Positions 45,855 to 55,119 of a stretch of 64,000 nucleotides of DNA are shown in pieces. Source of the DNA: Kiloniella litopenaei (lineage in GTDB: Bacteria; Pseudomonadota; Alphaproteobacteria; Kiloniellales; Kiloniellaceae); contig NZ_LANI01000022.1 in the NCBI RefSeq assembly GCF_000982415.1, positions 61,645 to 125,644 of the forward strand, given 5' to 3'. The notes beneath the pieces were generated by a model, which was not told where the DNA came from, ran no database searches, and saw only the letters and a program-made list of their open reading frames with translations. How positions within the stretch are numbered: the first letter of the stretch is position 1; each line of letters opens with the position of its first letter. The position numbers and the translations under genes are program-made.

Positions 45855-46039
45855 ATTGAAAATCCTGTTTTACTGAAATTTGTTCTTTTTTTAACAATAG
45901 CATAGAATAACTTTATCGATGAACGGTGATTATGAAAAAAGGATCTTGAATTTTCCACAGTCCCGCACTTTGGACTTTAAGATTGACAGCGCCTTTGAAT
46001 CTATGCCTATTGCCGTCCTCGGTTAACTGGATAGAGAAT

Positions 46040-46471
46040 ATGGGCCAGCTTCATAACATAGAACGTTTTACGACTCCCCCAGAGATCAGTGATATTGAAT
46101 CTCTGGCGCGTGAAGCCTATGCGCATATGCCCGATGAGCTCAGAGATGTCGCCAGTCAACTAAAGATAGAGGTTCAGGACTTCCCCTCAGAATACATGAT
46201 GGAAGCCATGGATTGTGAAACACCTTTCGAGATTTTAGGTCTTTACCAGGGTGTTGATCGTCGCTCTATGACCCAGCAGAGCAGAGAACTGAACGAAGAA
46301 AAGGATACGGTTTTCCTGTTCCGTCGCCCTATTCTCGATTTTTGGTGTGAAAACGGTGAAGATCTTAGCCAGGTTGTCCGCCATGTCCTAATCCATGAGA
46401 TCGGACACTATTTTGGCATGTCAGAAGATGACATGGACAAGATGGAAAGCAGAACAGTAAGTCTTTCCTAA
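46040..46471 (+). CDS. Small zincin-like metallopeptidase
   Basis: A 143-residue protein from the ATG at 46040 (MGQLHNIERF). It matches a small family with a minimal zinc-protease motif: HVLIHEIGHYFGMSEDDMDK, containing HExxH and a downstream Asp/Glu. The remainder has AREAYAHMPDELRDVA and FLFRRPILDFW. The family has no known substrate and is regularly annotated as metallopeptidase family. An upstream in-frame start is less likely. Confidence 0.85.
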   Translation: MGQLHNIERFTTPPEISDIESLAREAYAHMPDELRDVASQLKIEVQDFPSEYMMEAMDCETPFEILGLYQGVDRRSMTQQSRELNEEKDTVFLFRRPILDFWCENGEDLSQVVRHVLIHEIGHYFGMSEDDMDKMESRTVSLS

Positions 46472-46499
46472 ATAGTCCGATTGGAAACACTTAGGCTTG

Positions 46500-47093
46500 T
46501 CATAGCAATTCTTGTACACGATTCCGCAATACGGGCAGCACATCGTTTTCAAACCATGGATGCTTTTTAAGCCACATAGCTGAACGCCAACTCGGGTGAG
46601 GTGTTACGAAATAAGCCGGTTGATATTCTCTCCATGACTTGACTGTTCCCGTCAGGGTTCTTTTCTTTTTCTTACCCAAGTAAAACTTTTGGGCATATTG
46701 CCCAACCAAAAGCGTGATTCGTAAATTAGGGAGAACACCAAGCAGTCTATCATGCCACAAAGGCGCACATTCAGGCCGTGGCGGAGCATCCCCACCTTTA
46801 TCTAGCCGCCCAGGGTAACAAAAACCCATCGGCATGATTGCTATTTTTTCTGGATCATAAAAAAGCTCTTTATCAATCCCCAGCCAATCCCGCAAACGAT
46901 CACCCGACGGATCGTTCCAGGGGATACCCGTTTCATGAACTTTGGTACCCGGGGCCTGGCCGATGATAAGAATACGGGCACTTGGGCAAATCTGGACAAC
47001 GGGACGAGGCCCCAAAGGGAGATCATTGGCACAGTGCGTACAACCTCGTACATGCGCTAGCAAATTGTCCCAATCTTCATCCATCCTCGCCAT
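46500..47093 (-). CDS. Uracil-DNA glycosylase superfamily protein
   Basis: A 197-residue protein with the superfamily motifs RILIIGQAPGTKVHETGIPW (motif 1, with the GQAPG core) and FVTPHPSWRSAMWLKKHPWF (motif 2, HPSxR). Two Cys near the start (CTHC) and others could bind a cluster or zinc, but the usual four-Cys set of family 4 is not complete. It may act on uracil or another lesion, or be non-catalytic. The true activity is open. Confidence 0.82.
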   Translation of the reverse strand: MARMDEDWDNLLAHVRGCTHCANDLPLGPRPVVQICPSARILIIGQAPGTKVHETGIPWNDPSGDRLRDWLGIDKELFYDPEKIAIMPMGFCYPGRLDKGGDAPPRPECAPLWHDRLLGVLPNLRITLLVGQYAQKFYLGKKKKRTLTGTVKSWREYQPAYFVTPHPSWRSAMWLKKHPWFENDVLPVLRNRVQELL

Positions 47094-47278
47094 TTTCCTT
47101 TTGCAAATAGCGTACAGTATATGCCCTTATAGCCTAAAGAAAGAAAACGGGCATCATATCAGCGTGAAGTTCTGGGTATAGACAGTTAAAGTACTTCCTT
47201 ATTCAATCCCTAAAGAGCTTTCAAAACAAAGCCAGTAGAGGCTTCACCCCCCTCACCCCGTCAGACAAGAAGCGTTAT

Positions 47279-47647
47279 CTAGGTTCCAGTCTTTTGCATA
47301 AATTCTAAGCGGTTGCCAAAACAGTCATGGGCAAAAAACCTGTTATACCCTTCCAGTTTATCATCCCATTGAACGGCGATATCATGATTAGCCAACTCTT
47401 TGGCAAGATGATCGAGATCTTTTAATAGAAAGGCCGGATGTGCCTTTTTCGCGGGCTGAAAGTCTTTTTCCACACCAAAGTGAACCTGAAAAGAATCTGT
47501 GCTGAACCATACACCACCTCTACCGGTCAAACTCTCGGGTTTCGAGACTTCTTTCCATCCCAGGATCGTGCCATAAAAGGCTCGGCACAAATCTTCTGCG
47601 CCCACAGGAATAGCCAATTGAATATGATCAAGTCCGAGCCAATTCAA
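47279..47647 (-). CDS. VOC/glyoxalase-family protein
   Basis: A 122-residue single-domain protein of the vicinal-oxygen-chelate fold: LGLDHIQLAIPVGAEDLCRA at the start, FYGTILGWKEVSKPESLTGR, and HDCFGNRLEFMQ at the end, with His and Glu residues at usual metal-ligand places. It starts at a TTG codon with GGAG 7 nt before it. Enzyme function is unknown. It lies 49 bp after the dipeptidase gene in the same direction and could be in the peptide operon. Confidence 0.85.
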   Translation of the reverse strand: MNWLGLDHIQLAIPVGAEDLCRAFYGTILGWKEVSKPESLTGRGGVWFSTDSFQVHFGVEKDFQPAKKAHPAFLLKDLDHLAKELANHDIAVQWDDKLEGYNRFFAHDCFGNRLEFMQKTGT

Positions 47648-47696
47648 ACGATATTCTCCACCTTCAATTACCCAAAAGAAACACTAAACTGAGATA

Positions 47697-48752
47697 TTAT
47701 ATTCCAGTCCGCTCTAATACTGACAGCCAATTTTCATGAGCGATTTTATGAATCAGCTTGTCGCCAAAACCCGATTGCCTAAAGCCCTCTATTAACTTCG
47801 GTAATCCTGTTGCATCCTTTATAACGTCCAGCACCAGACACCCATCAAAATCAGATCCAAGCGCAACGCCATCTTCCCCCAGCTTATCAACAAGGTATGC
47901 CGCATGCTGAACCAAAACATCAACTGCCGTGTTCGCATCATGAGCACCATCATCACGCAAGAAAGCAACGTGGTAGTTAATGCCGACAAGTCCCTTGCTT
48001 TCCTTAATGGCATCCAATTGCTTATCAGTCAGATTTCGAGCCGACGGGCACAAAAAATGCGCATTGGAATGCGATGCAACCAACGGGCGGGTTGATAAAT
48101 TCGCGATATCCCAAAAGCCTTTTTCCGTTATGTGCGACAGATCGATCATAACGCCCATACGATTACAGTTTATAACCAGTTCGCGCCCCGCATCGGTCAA
48201 GCCAGTACCAGTATCAGGCGAACTGGGGAATGCCATTGGAACCCCGTCAGCAAAAATATTTTTGCGGCTCCAGACAGGACCAATAGAGCGAAGACCGGCA
48301 GCATAAAGAACTTCAAGTGCATAAAAGTCCCTGTCGATGGCTTCTGCCCCCTCAATATGCATGATCATCGCAAGTTTACCGTCGGACATAGCTGTTCGAG
48401 CCTCGGCAACTGTTTTTGCGATTACCACCTGACCTTCACTTTCCCTTACCCAACGTTGGGCCATGGCAAACATACGATTGGTAAAATTAAGGGCACCCGG
48501 CTGATCAATAGGGGCAAAATTTTCAGGATCTTCCGGGTCAAACGCACCCCTGGATGTATCGTCATATTTCGAAGGAACAAACATCGCAAAGAGGCCCCCT
48601 TGCAGACCTCCCTTACGCGCCTTTGGCAAATCAATATGCCCACGGTCATTTTCAGCAAAAAAAGATACTTCCTTTGCTGTTCCCTCGTTCATTACATGAC
48701 GAAGTAACGTGTCATTATGCCCATCAAAAACGGGAACTGGTGATGCTGACAT
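47697..48752 (-). CDS. Membrane dipeptidase family (M19) peptidase
   Basis: A 351-residue renal-dipeptidase-like enzyme. Metal ligands are in FDGHNDTLLRH (HxD), with the bridging Glu in MIMHIEGAEAID, His in ASHSNAHF and HSTR-like GVMIDLSHITEKGFW, and Asp in ALGSDFDGC. It splits dipeptides, including some D-amino acid ones. It follows the ABC importer operon after 26 bp and would hydrolyse imported peptides. Confidence 0.9.
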   Translation of the reverse strand: MSASPVPVFDGHNDTLLRHVMNEGTAKEVSFFAENDRGHIDLPKARKGGLQGGLFAMFVPSKYDDTSRGAFDPEDPENFAPIDQPGALNFTNRMFAMAQRWVRESEGQVVIAKTVAEARTAMSDGKLAMIMHIEGAEAIDRDFYALEVLYAAGLRSIGPVWSRKNIFADGVPMAFPSSPDTGTGLTDAGRELVINCNRMGVMIDLSHITEKGFWDIANLSTRPLVASHSNAHFLCPSARNLTDKQLDAIKESKGLVGINYHVAFLRDDGAHDANTAVDVLVQHAAYLVDKLGEDGVALGSDFDGCLVLDVIKDATGLPKLIEGFRQSGFGDKLIHKIAHENWLSVLERTGI

Positions 48753-48778
48753 GAATCAATCCTGCTTTATAAATAACT

Positions 48779-49579
48779 TTAGGCCTCTGGCTGATAGCCT
48801 TCGCTCGCTTCGAGCAACTCACGGGTGTATTCGTGTTGAGGTTTTGACTGACGCATGGTTTCAACATCCATAACCTCAACTATTTCACCGTGGCTCATAA
48901 CTGCGATTTCATCACACATATGCGCAACAACCGCCAGATCATGCGTTACCAGAATATAGGTAAGTTGGCGTTTTTTGCGAATATCAGAAAGCAAATTAAG
49001 AATTTCGGCCTGAACCGACACGTCCAATGCAGAGGTTGGTTCGTCCAACAGCATAATGTCTGGTTCCAACATCAGGGCCCGGGCAATCGCCACGCGTTGT
49101 CGCTGACCACCAGATAGCTGATGGGGATATCGGAATCTAAACGAAGTCCCCAACCCCACATCGATCAAGGCCTGATTCACACGATCATCAATGTTATCAA
49201 ACTTGTGAAGCCGCAGTGGCTCAGACAAAGTCCGGTCAATACTGTGTCTGGGATGCAAAGACGCATACGGGTCTTGAAAAACCATCTGAATTGTCCGGCA
49301 ATAGGACATTTCACGCTTTTTACTGATTGGCTCACCATTAACAGCAACCGTACCATCCCAGTTGGTTACCAACCCACTTACAGCACGAAGAACCGTCGAT
49401 TTACCCGATCCGGATTCTCCAACCAGACCAAATGATCCACCTGCTTCAACAGAAATAGAAACATCTTTGACGGCGCGAAATTTTTCATGCCCTTCGCCAA
49501 AGTAAACATTCAAATTTTGAATATCCAGGGCAATAGGCGATTTGTTTAGCGTTGCATTATCAGAGGAAGGCATCGACAC
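48779..49579 (-). CDS. dppF: Peptide ABC transporter ATPase (DppF/OppF type)
   Basis: A 266-residue ATPase. Walker A GESGSGKST, the Q-loop FQDPYASLHPRHSID, signature LSGGQRQRVAIARALML and Walker B ILLLDEPTSALD-like PDIMLLDEPTSALDV are all present. The start overlaps the DppD stop by 20 bp. It completes a two-ATPase peptide importer typical of Dpp/Opp systems. Confidence 0.94.
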   Translation of the reverse strand: MSMPSSDNATLNKSPIALDIQNLNVYFGEGHEKFRAVKDVSISVEAGGSFGLVGESGSGKSTVLRAVSGLVTNWDGTVAVNGEPISKKREMSYCRTIQMVFQDPYASLHPRHSIDRTLSEPLRLHKFDNIDDRVNQALIDVGLGTSFRFRYPHQLSGGQRQRVAIARALMLEPDIMLLDEPTSALDVSVQAEILNLLSDIRKKRQLTYILVTHDLAVVAHMCDEIAVMSHGEIVEVMDVETMRQSKPQHEYTRELLEASEGYQPEA

Positions 49580-50420
49580 TTGGGTCCTCTATCCATTTCG
49601 GGTCACGTTCAAGGACCGATAGCTGATCTTTGGGCTTGTGAATATCCGGTAAGGCGTTCAGCAAGCCACGCGTATAAGGATGTTTCGCATTTTGCAGTTC
49701 ATCGGCCCGACAGGTTTCGACGATGCGGCCACCATACATAATGATGACACGATCACAAAAAGACGCGACAAGATTCAAGTCATGGCTGATGAAAATCAGC
49801 CCCATGCCCCGTTCCTGCACCAATTTATCCATGATCTGTAATACCCGGCGTTGAACCGTTACATCCAACGCAGATGTTGGCTCATCGGCGATCAACAAAT
49901 CAGGCTCAGGAATAAGCATCATAGCAATCATAATGCGCTGTCCCATCCCGCCGGAAACTTCGTGCGGATAGCTATCATAAACCCGTTCAGGGTTACGAAT
50001 TTGCACAGCGTTGAGCATCTCAATCGATCTTTTCTTTGCTTCTGCCTTCGATGCATTAGTATGGATACGATACGCTTCGGATATCTGATCACCAACCTTC
50101 ATCACCGGGTTCAGCGAAAATTTAGGGTCCTGCATCACCAGAGAAATTTTGTGCCCTCTGACATCCCGCATTTCTTTCTCACTCAGGGCCTGCAAATCCT
50201 GTCCATCAAAGTAAATTTTTTTGGCCTCGACTTCCCCCGGGTGACGAATCAAACGCAGGATCGATCGCCCTGTCATGGATTTACCAGACCCGGATTCACC
50301 AACAATCCCAACACGCTCGCGCCCCACAGAGAAGGAAATGCCACGAACGGCCTCTACAACACGCTTCTTGGATGCAAAGCGAACCCAGAGATCTTCAACT
50401 TCCAAAAGTGGTTTACTCAT
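49560..50420 (-). CDS. dppD: Peptide ABC transporter ATPase (DppD/OppD type)
   Basis: A 286-residue ATPase with Walker A GESGSGKSM, VMQDPKFSLNPVMKVGDQIS, the signature VSGGMGQRIMIAMML and Walker B LLIADEPTSALDVTVQ. A C-terminal oligopeptide-type extension HPYTRGLLNALPDIHKPKD is the substrate-class mark of Dpp/Opp ATPases. It overlaps dppC by 4 bp and dppF by 20 bp. Confidence 0.94.
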   Translation of the reverse strand: MSKPLLEVEDLWVRFASKKRVVEAVRGISFSVGRERVGIVGESGSGKSMTGRSILRLIRHPGEVEAKKIYFDGQDLQALSEKEMRDVRGHKISLVMQDPKFSLNPVMKVGDQISEAYRIHTNASKAEAKKRSIEMLNAVQIRNPERVYDSYPHEVSGGMGQRIMIAMMLIPEPDLLIADEPTSALDVTVQRRVLQIMDKLVQERGMGLIFISHDLNLVASFCDRVIIMYGGRIVETCRADELQNAKHPYTRGLLNALPDIHKPKDQLSVLERDPKWIEDPSVDAFL

Positions 50421-51346
50421 GACTGTGCCTTCTTTGGATCGAGAATATCACGCAGACCATCACCAAGCAGATTAAAGCCAAGAGAAACGATAAAAATAGC
50501 CAACCCCGGCATGGTCGCGATCCACCAGTGATCGTGAATAAACTGGCGGCCGGATGAAATCATGGCCCCCCATTCTGGGCTCGGCGGTTGTGCGCCAAGA
50601 CCAAGAAAGCCAAGGCCCGCAGCCGTTAGAATAATACCGGCCATATCCAGCGTCACACGCACGATGAGCGAAGACATACACATGGGCCATATGTGCCCAA
50701 GAATGATACGCAGTCGACCAGCCCCCTGAAGTTGAATAGCCGCAATATAGTCACTGTTTCGAATGGTCAGTGTTTCCGCCCGGGCAATACGGGCATACGG
50801 AGGCCAAGCAGTTAAGGATATGGCCAAGATGGCGTTTTCGATACCTGCACCCAAAGCTGATACAAACGCCAACGCCAAAACCAGGCGAGGAAAAGCAAGG
50901 AAGATATCGGTAACCCGCATTAGAACAGTATCGACCCAACCGCCCAGATAACCGGAAACAGTCCCAACCAATAGTCCGAAAACAGGGGCTGTAAAAGCAA
51001 CCAATGCCACAATAAATAATGTAATTCGTGACCCGTATATTATCCGGCTCCAGATATCGCGTCCGGAATCATCCGTCCCCAGAATATGCCCTTCCGTCAA
51101 TGGCGGAAGCAATGTTGCTTTCAAATCCTGAATAGCGGGATCATGGGTTGCCAGCAAAGGCGCAAAGATTGCAACCAGAACCAACAGGACAATGATCATA
51201 AAACCCAAGAACGCCAGTCGATTGGCAACAAGAGACTGCCACCCCGCATAAAGTTGCACCATTTGGGCATGGAATCGTGATTCAGGGGATTCACTGTTCA
51301 ACCAGCCTTTTAACCCCTGATTATACGATGTTGTATCTGTACTCAT
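50417..51346 (-). CDS. dppC: Peptide ABC transporter permease (DppC type)
   Basis: A 309-residue inner membrane permease with six hydrophobic segments. The permease EAA-like loop lies in ARIARAETLTIRNSDYIAAI, with QLQGAGRLRIILGHIWPMC, and the family-typical LGTDDSGRDIWSRIIYGSRI comes before it. The chosen ATG at 51346 is one base after the dppB stop; an ATG eight codons upstream lies inside dppB. Confidence 0.93.
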   Translation of the reverse strand: MSTDTTSYNQGLKGWLNSESPESRFHAQMVQLYAGWQSLVANRLAFLGFMIIVLLVLVAIFAPLLATHDPAIQDLKATLLPPLTEGHILGTDDSGRDIWSRIIYGSRITLFIVALVAFTAPVFGLLVGTVSGYLGGWVDTVLMRVTDIFLAFPRLVLALAFVSALGAGIENAILAISLTAWPPYARIARAETLTIRNSDYIAAIQLQGAGRLRIILGHIWPMCMSSLIVRVTLDMAGIILTAAGLGFLGLGAQPPSPEWGAMISSGRQFIHDHWWIATMPGLAIFIVSLGFNLLGDGLRDILDPKKAQS

Positions 51347-51347
51347 A

Positions 51348-52415
51348 CTAACGGGCCCTCGGATCAACAACTTTGTATAGGAAATCTGACAGAAGATTCA
51401 GGCCTACAAAAATAAGGCCAACGACAACCGTCCCACCAATCACAGCATTCATATCGGCAGAAAGCAGAGCTGTGGTCAGATATGACCCCAATCCAGGCCA
51501 GGCAAAGATAATCTCTGTCAAAACAGAGCCTTCCAGAAGGTTTGCATAGGAAAGCGCAATGACAGTTATTAATGGGATCATCACGTTACCCAAGGCATGG
51601 CGCCAGATAACGGTCCGTTCCGAAAGCCCCTTGACCCGGGCCGTCGTAATATATTCCTGCGAAAGCTGCTCAAGCATAAAGGATCTGGTCATACGACTAA
51701 TGTAAGCCAGGGAATAATAGCCAAGAATAGATGCAGGCAAGATGATGTGCGAGAAGGCATTCCAAAAAATATCAAGATCACCTTCGATCAGACTGTCGAC
51801 CAGAATCAATCCGGTTACCACCGGAATCACATCTTCGTAATAGACATCAAGACGTCCCGGCCCGCCGACCCAATCCAATACGCCATAGAAAATAATGAGA
51901 CCGACAAGCCCGATCCAGAAAATCGGCATGGAATAACCGAAAAGCCCGACAAAACGGACAACTTGGTCCTGCCATTTTCCTTCGTGTACCGCGGCCATAA
52001 CACCCATTGGCACACCAAAGAGAACACCAAAAATAGTGCCGACGGTTGCCAGCTCCAGGGTAGCAGGGAAAACGCGTAAAATATCCTCGGAGACAGGCCT
52101 AGCCGTAAGATTGGAAATACCAAAATCGCCCACAGCAATCTGTTGTAAGAAGATCCCGAACTGAACCATTAAAGGCTTGTCCAAACCAAGAGATTTATAA
52201 GCCGCGTCATAAATTTCCTGTGACGCGCGTTCACCGACGATCGCCAAAACGGGATCGACAGGCATGACACGACCAATAATAAAAGTAACAAACAAAAGGC
52301 CAACTAAGGTGAGCAGCACAGTAAAAAGCACTGTGACCAAACTCTTAAGACGCTTTAGAAGCGGCACGGAAGATCCGCGCCGCTTCGGCGTCGCTGTATC
52401 AACAGCATTACTCAT
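51348..52415 (-). CDS. dppB: Peptide ABC transporter permease (DppB type)
   Basis: A 355-residue permease. The N-terminal membrane segment is at about 23-50 (FTVLLTLVGLLFVTFIIGRV), with the DppB hallmark LGLDKPLMVQFGIFL and the EAA-like loop YISRMTRSFMLEQLSQEYIT followed by ARVKGLSERTVIWRHALGNV. It starts 6 bp after dppA. Confidence 0.93.
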   Translation of the reverse strand: MSNAVDTATPKRRGSSVPLLKRLKSLVTVLFTVLLTLVGLLFVTFIIGRVMPVDPVLAIVGERASQEIYDAAYKSLGLDKPLMVQFGIFLQQIAVGDFGISNLTARPVSEDILRVFPATLELATVGTIFGVLFGVPMGVMAAVHEGKWQDQVVRFVGLFGYSMPIFWIGLVGLIIFYGVLDWVGGPGRLDVYYEDVIPVVTGLILVDSLIEGDLDIFWNAFSHIILPASILGYYSLAYISRMTRSFMLEQLSQEYITTARVKGLSERTVIWRHALGNVMIPLITVIALSYANLLEGSVLTEIIFAWPGLGSYLTTALLSADMNAVIGGTVVVGLIFVGLNLLSDFLYKVVDPRAR

Positions 52416-52421
52416 CAGATA

Positions 52422-54029
52422 CTACTTTGTAACTGTCCAATAAACGACCTGAGAAACCGCAGATCCAGTATAGAAACCCTGAACATTGGCTTGACGGCCA
52501 GTTTGCTCATTCTTCTGGAACATTTCTACGAAAGGTGAGGTCATCTGATGCTCTTTTTGTATATCAATATACATCTGAGCACGTTTTGCACCATCAGTTT
52601 CCTGAGCAGCAGCAACTGTCATTGCTGTCATTTCTGGAATATCCCAGGAATTACGCCATGCGAGCTTACCAGTTAATTTTGCTTCATCGCGGTTATCCGG
52701 GTTAGATGCAAATGTATCGGCATTTGTATGCGGATCAGGATAATCCGGGCCCCATGCACCTACATAGATTTGGAAATCACGTGCACGATATTTGCCCAAG
52801 ATCTGTTTACCAGTTCCCTGCGTTAGACTGACATTAATGCCTGCCTGCTTGAAAGTATTCTGAATGGACTGTGCAATCTGGATACGCTCTTGCGCATTAC
52901 GCACAATGATTTCAACATCAAAACCATCAGCATGGCCCGCTTCGGCAAGAAGTTTTTTGCCTTTGGCCATATCCAGCTTGAATGGCTTGTCTTTTAGCTC
53001 ACCCATATATGTCAAAGGCAAGAAAGCCTGATGCACAACGTACTGGCCCTTCAGGAAAGAATTAACCATTCCGTCATAGTCGATCAGATAACGCAGGGCT
53101 TCGCGTACTTTCGGCTTGGATAGAATAGGATCTTTCTGGTTCATGGAAATGTACATGATACGACCACGCAGATCGTTATCTACTGCCAGATCAGAATTAC
53201 TGGAAATACCTTCGACATCTGTTGGGTTTAGGTTGCGCGCAACATCAATATCACCCTTTTCCAAAAGCAAACGCTGTGTTGCTGATTCTGGAATGTGACG
53301 AACGATTACGCTTTTCATTGTTGGCTTAGCTGCCCAGTAGTCAGCGTTAACTTTCAGGCGATAAGACTCGTTAGGCTTCCAGTTAATCAAAGAATAAGCA
53401 CCGGAACCTGCTGAGTTCGTTTGCAGCCATTTATTACCCCAATCACCATCAACTTCGTGAGATTGAACCAGCTTAGAATCAACAATTGATGAAACAACAG
53501 CCGCAAAACAGTTCAACACGAAAGACGGCGCATATTTTTTATCAGTCGTCACAACCAGCGTATAGTCATCAGTCGCTTTAATAGTTGTTTCAACGTTATC
53601 GGCATCAAATCCAAACTGTGTCAGAATAAACGATGGCGTCTTTTTCATTACAACAGCACGGCGCAGAGAATATTCAGCATCGTGTGCGGTAATGTCGTTG
53701 CCTGAATGGAATTTACGTCCCTTGGCAATTTTAAAGGTAAAGGTTTTACCATCTTCGCTAATCGTCCAGCTTTCAGCCAAACCAGGTTGATAGCCTTTGG
53801 ACAGATCAGCAGGATCAAATGTTACAAGCTTGTCGTAAACGTTATTGGAATAATCCGACCCGGCAAATTCAAACAGATCATGTGGATCAAGTGATGTAAT
53901 ATCATCAATACGATTGGCAATGACGAGTACGTTATCTGGTGTTCCAGCATAGGTAGCAGTCGCCGATAATGCAGAAACAGAAACAGCCGTGGCAAAGGCC
54001 AGACCTTTCAATAAATTCTTTATCTTCAC
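52422..54029 (-). CDS. dppA: Peptide ABC transporter substrate-binding protein (DppA type)
   Basis: A 535-residue periplasmic binding protein of the type-5 (DppA/OppA) family. The signal peptide (LKGLAFATAVSVSALSATAT) ends near Ala28. The mature protein has YQPGLAESWTISEDGKTFTF, GRKFHSGNDITAHDAEYSLR and WGPDYPDPHTNADTFASNPD, all family features. It is the first gene of an operon with two permeases, two ATPases and a dipeptidase. The specific peptide is unknown. Confidence 0.93.
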   Translation of the reverse strand: MKIKNLLKGLAFATAVSVSALSATATYAGTPDNVLVIANRIDDITSLDPHDLFEFAGSDYSNNVYDKLVTFDPADLSKGYQPGLAESWTISEDGKTFTFKIAKGRKFHSGNDITAHDAEYSLRRAVVMKKTPSFILTQFGFDADNVETTIKATDDYTLVVTTDKKYAPSFVLNCFAAVVSSIVDSKLVQSHEVDGDWGNKWLQTNSAGSGAYSLINWKPNESYRLKVNADYWAAKPTMKSVIVRHIPESATQRLLLEKGDIDVARNLNPTDVEGISSNSDLAVDNDLRGRIMYISMNQKDPILSKPKVREALRYLIDYDGMVNSFLKGQYVVHQAFLPLTYMGELKDKPFKLDMAKGKKLLAEAGHADGFDVEIIVRNAQERIQIAQSIQNTFKQAGINVSLTQGTGKQILGKYRARDFQIYVGAWGPDYPDPHTNADTFASNPDNRDEAKLTGKLAWRNSWDIPEMTAMTVAAAQETDGAKRAQMYIDIQKEHQMTSPFVEMFQKNEQTGRQANVQGFYTGSAVSQVVYWTVTK

Positions 54030-54387
54030 TTTGGACTCCCTGTATTAGATGCGCCGCTTTTGGGAAAACCTTATTGGTTCTCAGCTGATTTTTATGCGCC
54101 GCTGACATAGCGTTGCCCCAATCGAAACTTTTGTCAACGCTCTGAAAACAAATTAACAGGATGAAAACTATAGAAAAACACCAAAATTTTGCCGCGTAAA
54201 CTCAACCTGAAATTGAAAAATAAATCAATAAATCTTTTTAAAAACGACCCTTTATGTTCAACAACCACCATAACGGAATCAGAAAACAAGCGATATTGGC
54301 TGATTAAAAATTCTTTCAAAATTGCGCGCATGAAGTGCTTAATAAAATTGTGAGAAATATATATTCATATGTTTAAAACTTCCTCAA

Positions 54388-54400
54388 TTGGTTCAACCAA
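54388..54400. promoter_or_regulatory. Inverted repeat, GntR/FadR-like
   Basis: TTGGTT-C-AACCAA, 6-bp arms with a single central base. TGGT...ACCA arms are typical of GntR-family (FadR subfamily) sites. No GntR gene is in the window. Confidence 0.4.
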
Positions 54401-54433
54401 ATTATTTCTCACAGCTATTGCTGTCGAATATTT

Positions 54434-54445
54434 ATTGTATACAAT
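54434..54445. promoter_or_regulatory. 12-bp perfect palindrome ATTGTATACAAT
   Basis: A perfect palindrome with TTGTATACAA core, seen as the operator of several GntR-type (FadR subfamily) regulators. It is 33 bp from the other inverted repeat and may form a two-site control element. Confidence 0.45.
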
Positions 54446-54617
54446 CCTAGCTGGAAAGTTGATCTTGCTAACAATTTAGTTGGTAGCAGATGAATCAAAC
54501 CAAACAGATTTTATCCATAAATATAACAATCTGTTTTCTATAGCCGTACACTCCAATTTACCCAAACCTGCGCAATCGCAACCAAAAAACAGAACATTGG
54601 ACGGGAACACCCAAAAG

Positions 54618-55100
54618 ATGAAAAAGTATGCAGTTCTTTTTGTTTGCACGGGGAATATTTGTCGTTCGCCCGCAGCTGATGGAATCTTACGACACAAGCT
54701 GCAAGCAGAAAATCTGGATCCTTTTGTTGTAACAGATTCTGTTGGCACACATAGCTACCACATAGGCGAACCCCCAACCAGAACAGGTCTGAAGCTTGCC
54801 GCCAAAAGAGGGTATGATTATTCAGATCTAAGAGCACGACAGCTTTCAACTGCAGACTTCGAAAACTTTGATCTTATTTTGGCAATGGACTTTGGCCACT
54901 TGGAAATCATTCAAGGGAAGTGTCCCGAAAAATACCAAAATAAAATAGGCATGTTTCTGTATTACAGTCCTCTGGATGATAAAGAGGTAAAAGACCCTTA
55001 TTATGGCGGACCGCAAGATTATGAAAACATGTTAGATGTCATTGAAACTGGTGTCTCTAACCTCGTGGACCACTTAAAAACACAAATCAACGACCACTAA
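54618..55100 (+). CDS. Low-molecular-weight protein tyrosine phosphatase
   Basis: A 160-residue phosphatase. The P-loop VCTGNICRSP near residue 10 holds the nucleophilic Cys and Arg, and the general-acid Asp is in DPYYGG. Members dephosphorylate tyrosine in polysaccharide-export kinases or related systems; a class resembling arsenate reductase exists, but the DPYYGG loop fits phosphatases. I start at the ATG at 54618, which places the P-loop normally; a TTG 46 codons upstream is rejected. Confidence 0.92.
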   Translation: MKKYAVLFVCTGNICRSPAADGILRHKLQAENLDPFVVTDSVGTHSYHIGEPPTRTGLKLAAKRGYDYSDLRARQLSTADFENFDLILAMDFGHLEIIQGKCPEKYQNKIGMFLYYSPLDDKEVKDPYYGGPQDYENMLDVIETGVSNLVDHLKTQINDH

Positions 55101-55119
55101 GAACGGATGCATCTACCAA

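Larger units (their letters stand above)
54030..54617. other. Long AT-rich intergenic region upstream of dppA and the phosphatase gene
   Basis: 588 bp, no credible gene. It must hold the promoters of the dpp operon (minus) and of the phosphatase gene (plus). Two clear palindromes, TTGGTT-C-AACCAA (54388-54400) and ATTGTATACAAT (54434-54445), stand out. I cannot place -35/-10 boxes firmly. Confidence 0.5.

Noticed and set aside
49851..50531. 226-codon open frame on the plus strand
   Set aside because: Antisense to dppD and dppC, both with clear motifs.
54480..54617. Longer phosphatase starting at TTG
   Set aside because: It would put 46 residues before the P-loop strand, unlike any family member; the ATG at 54618 fits.
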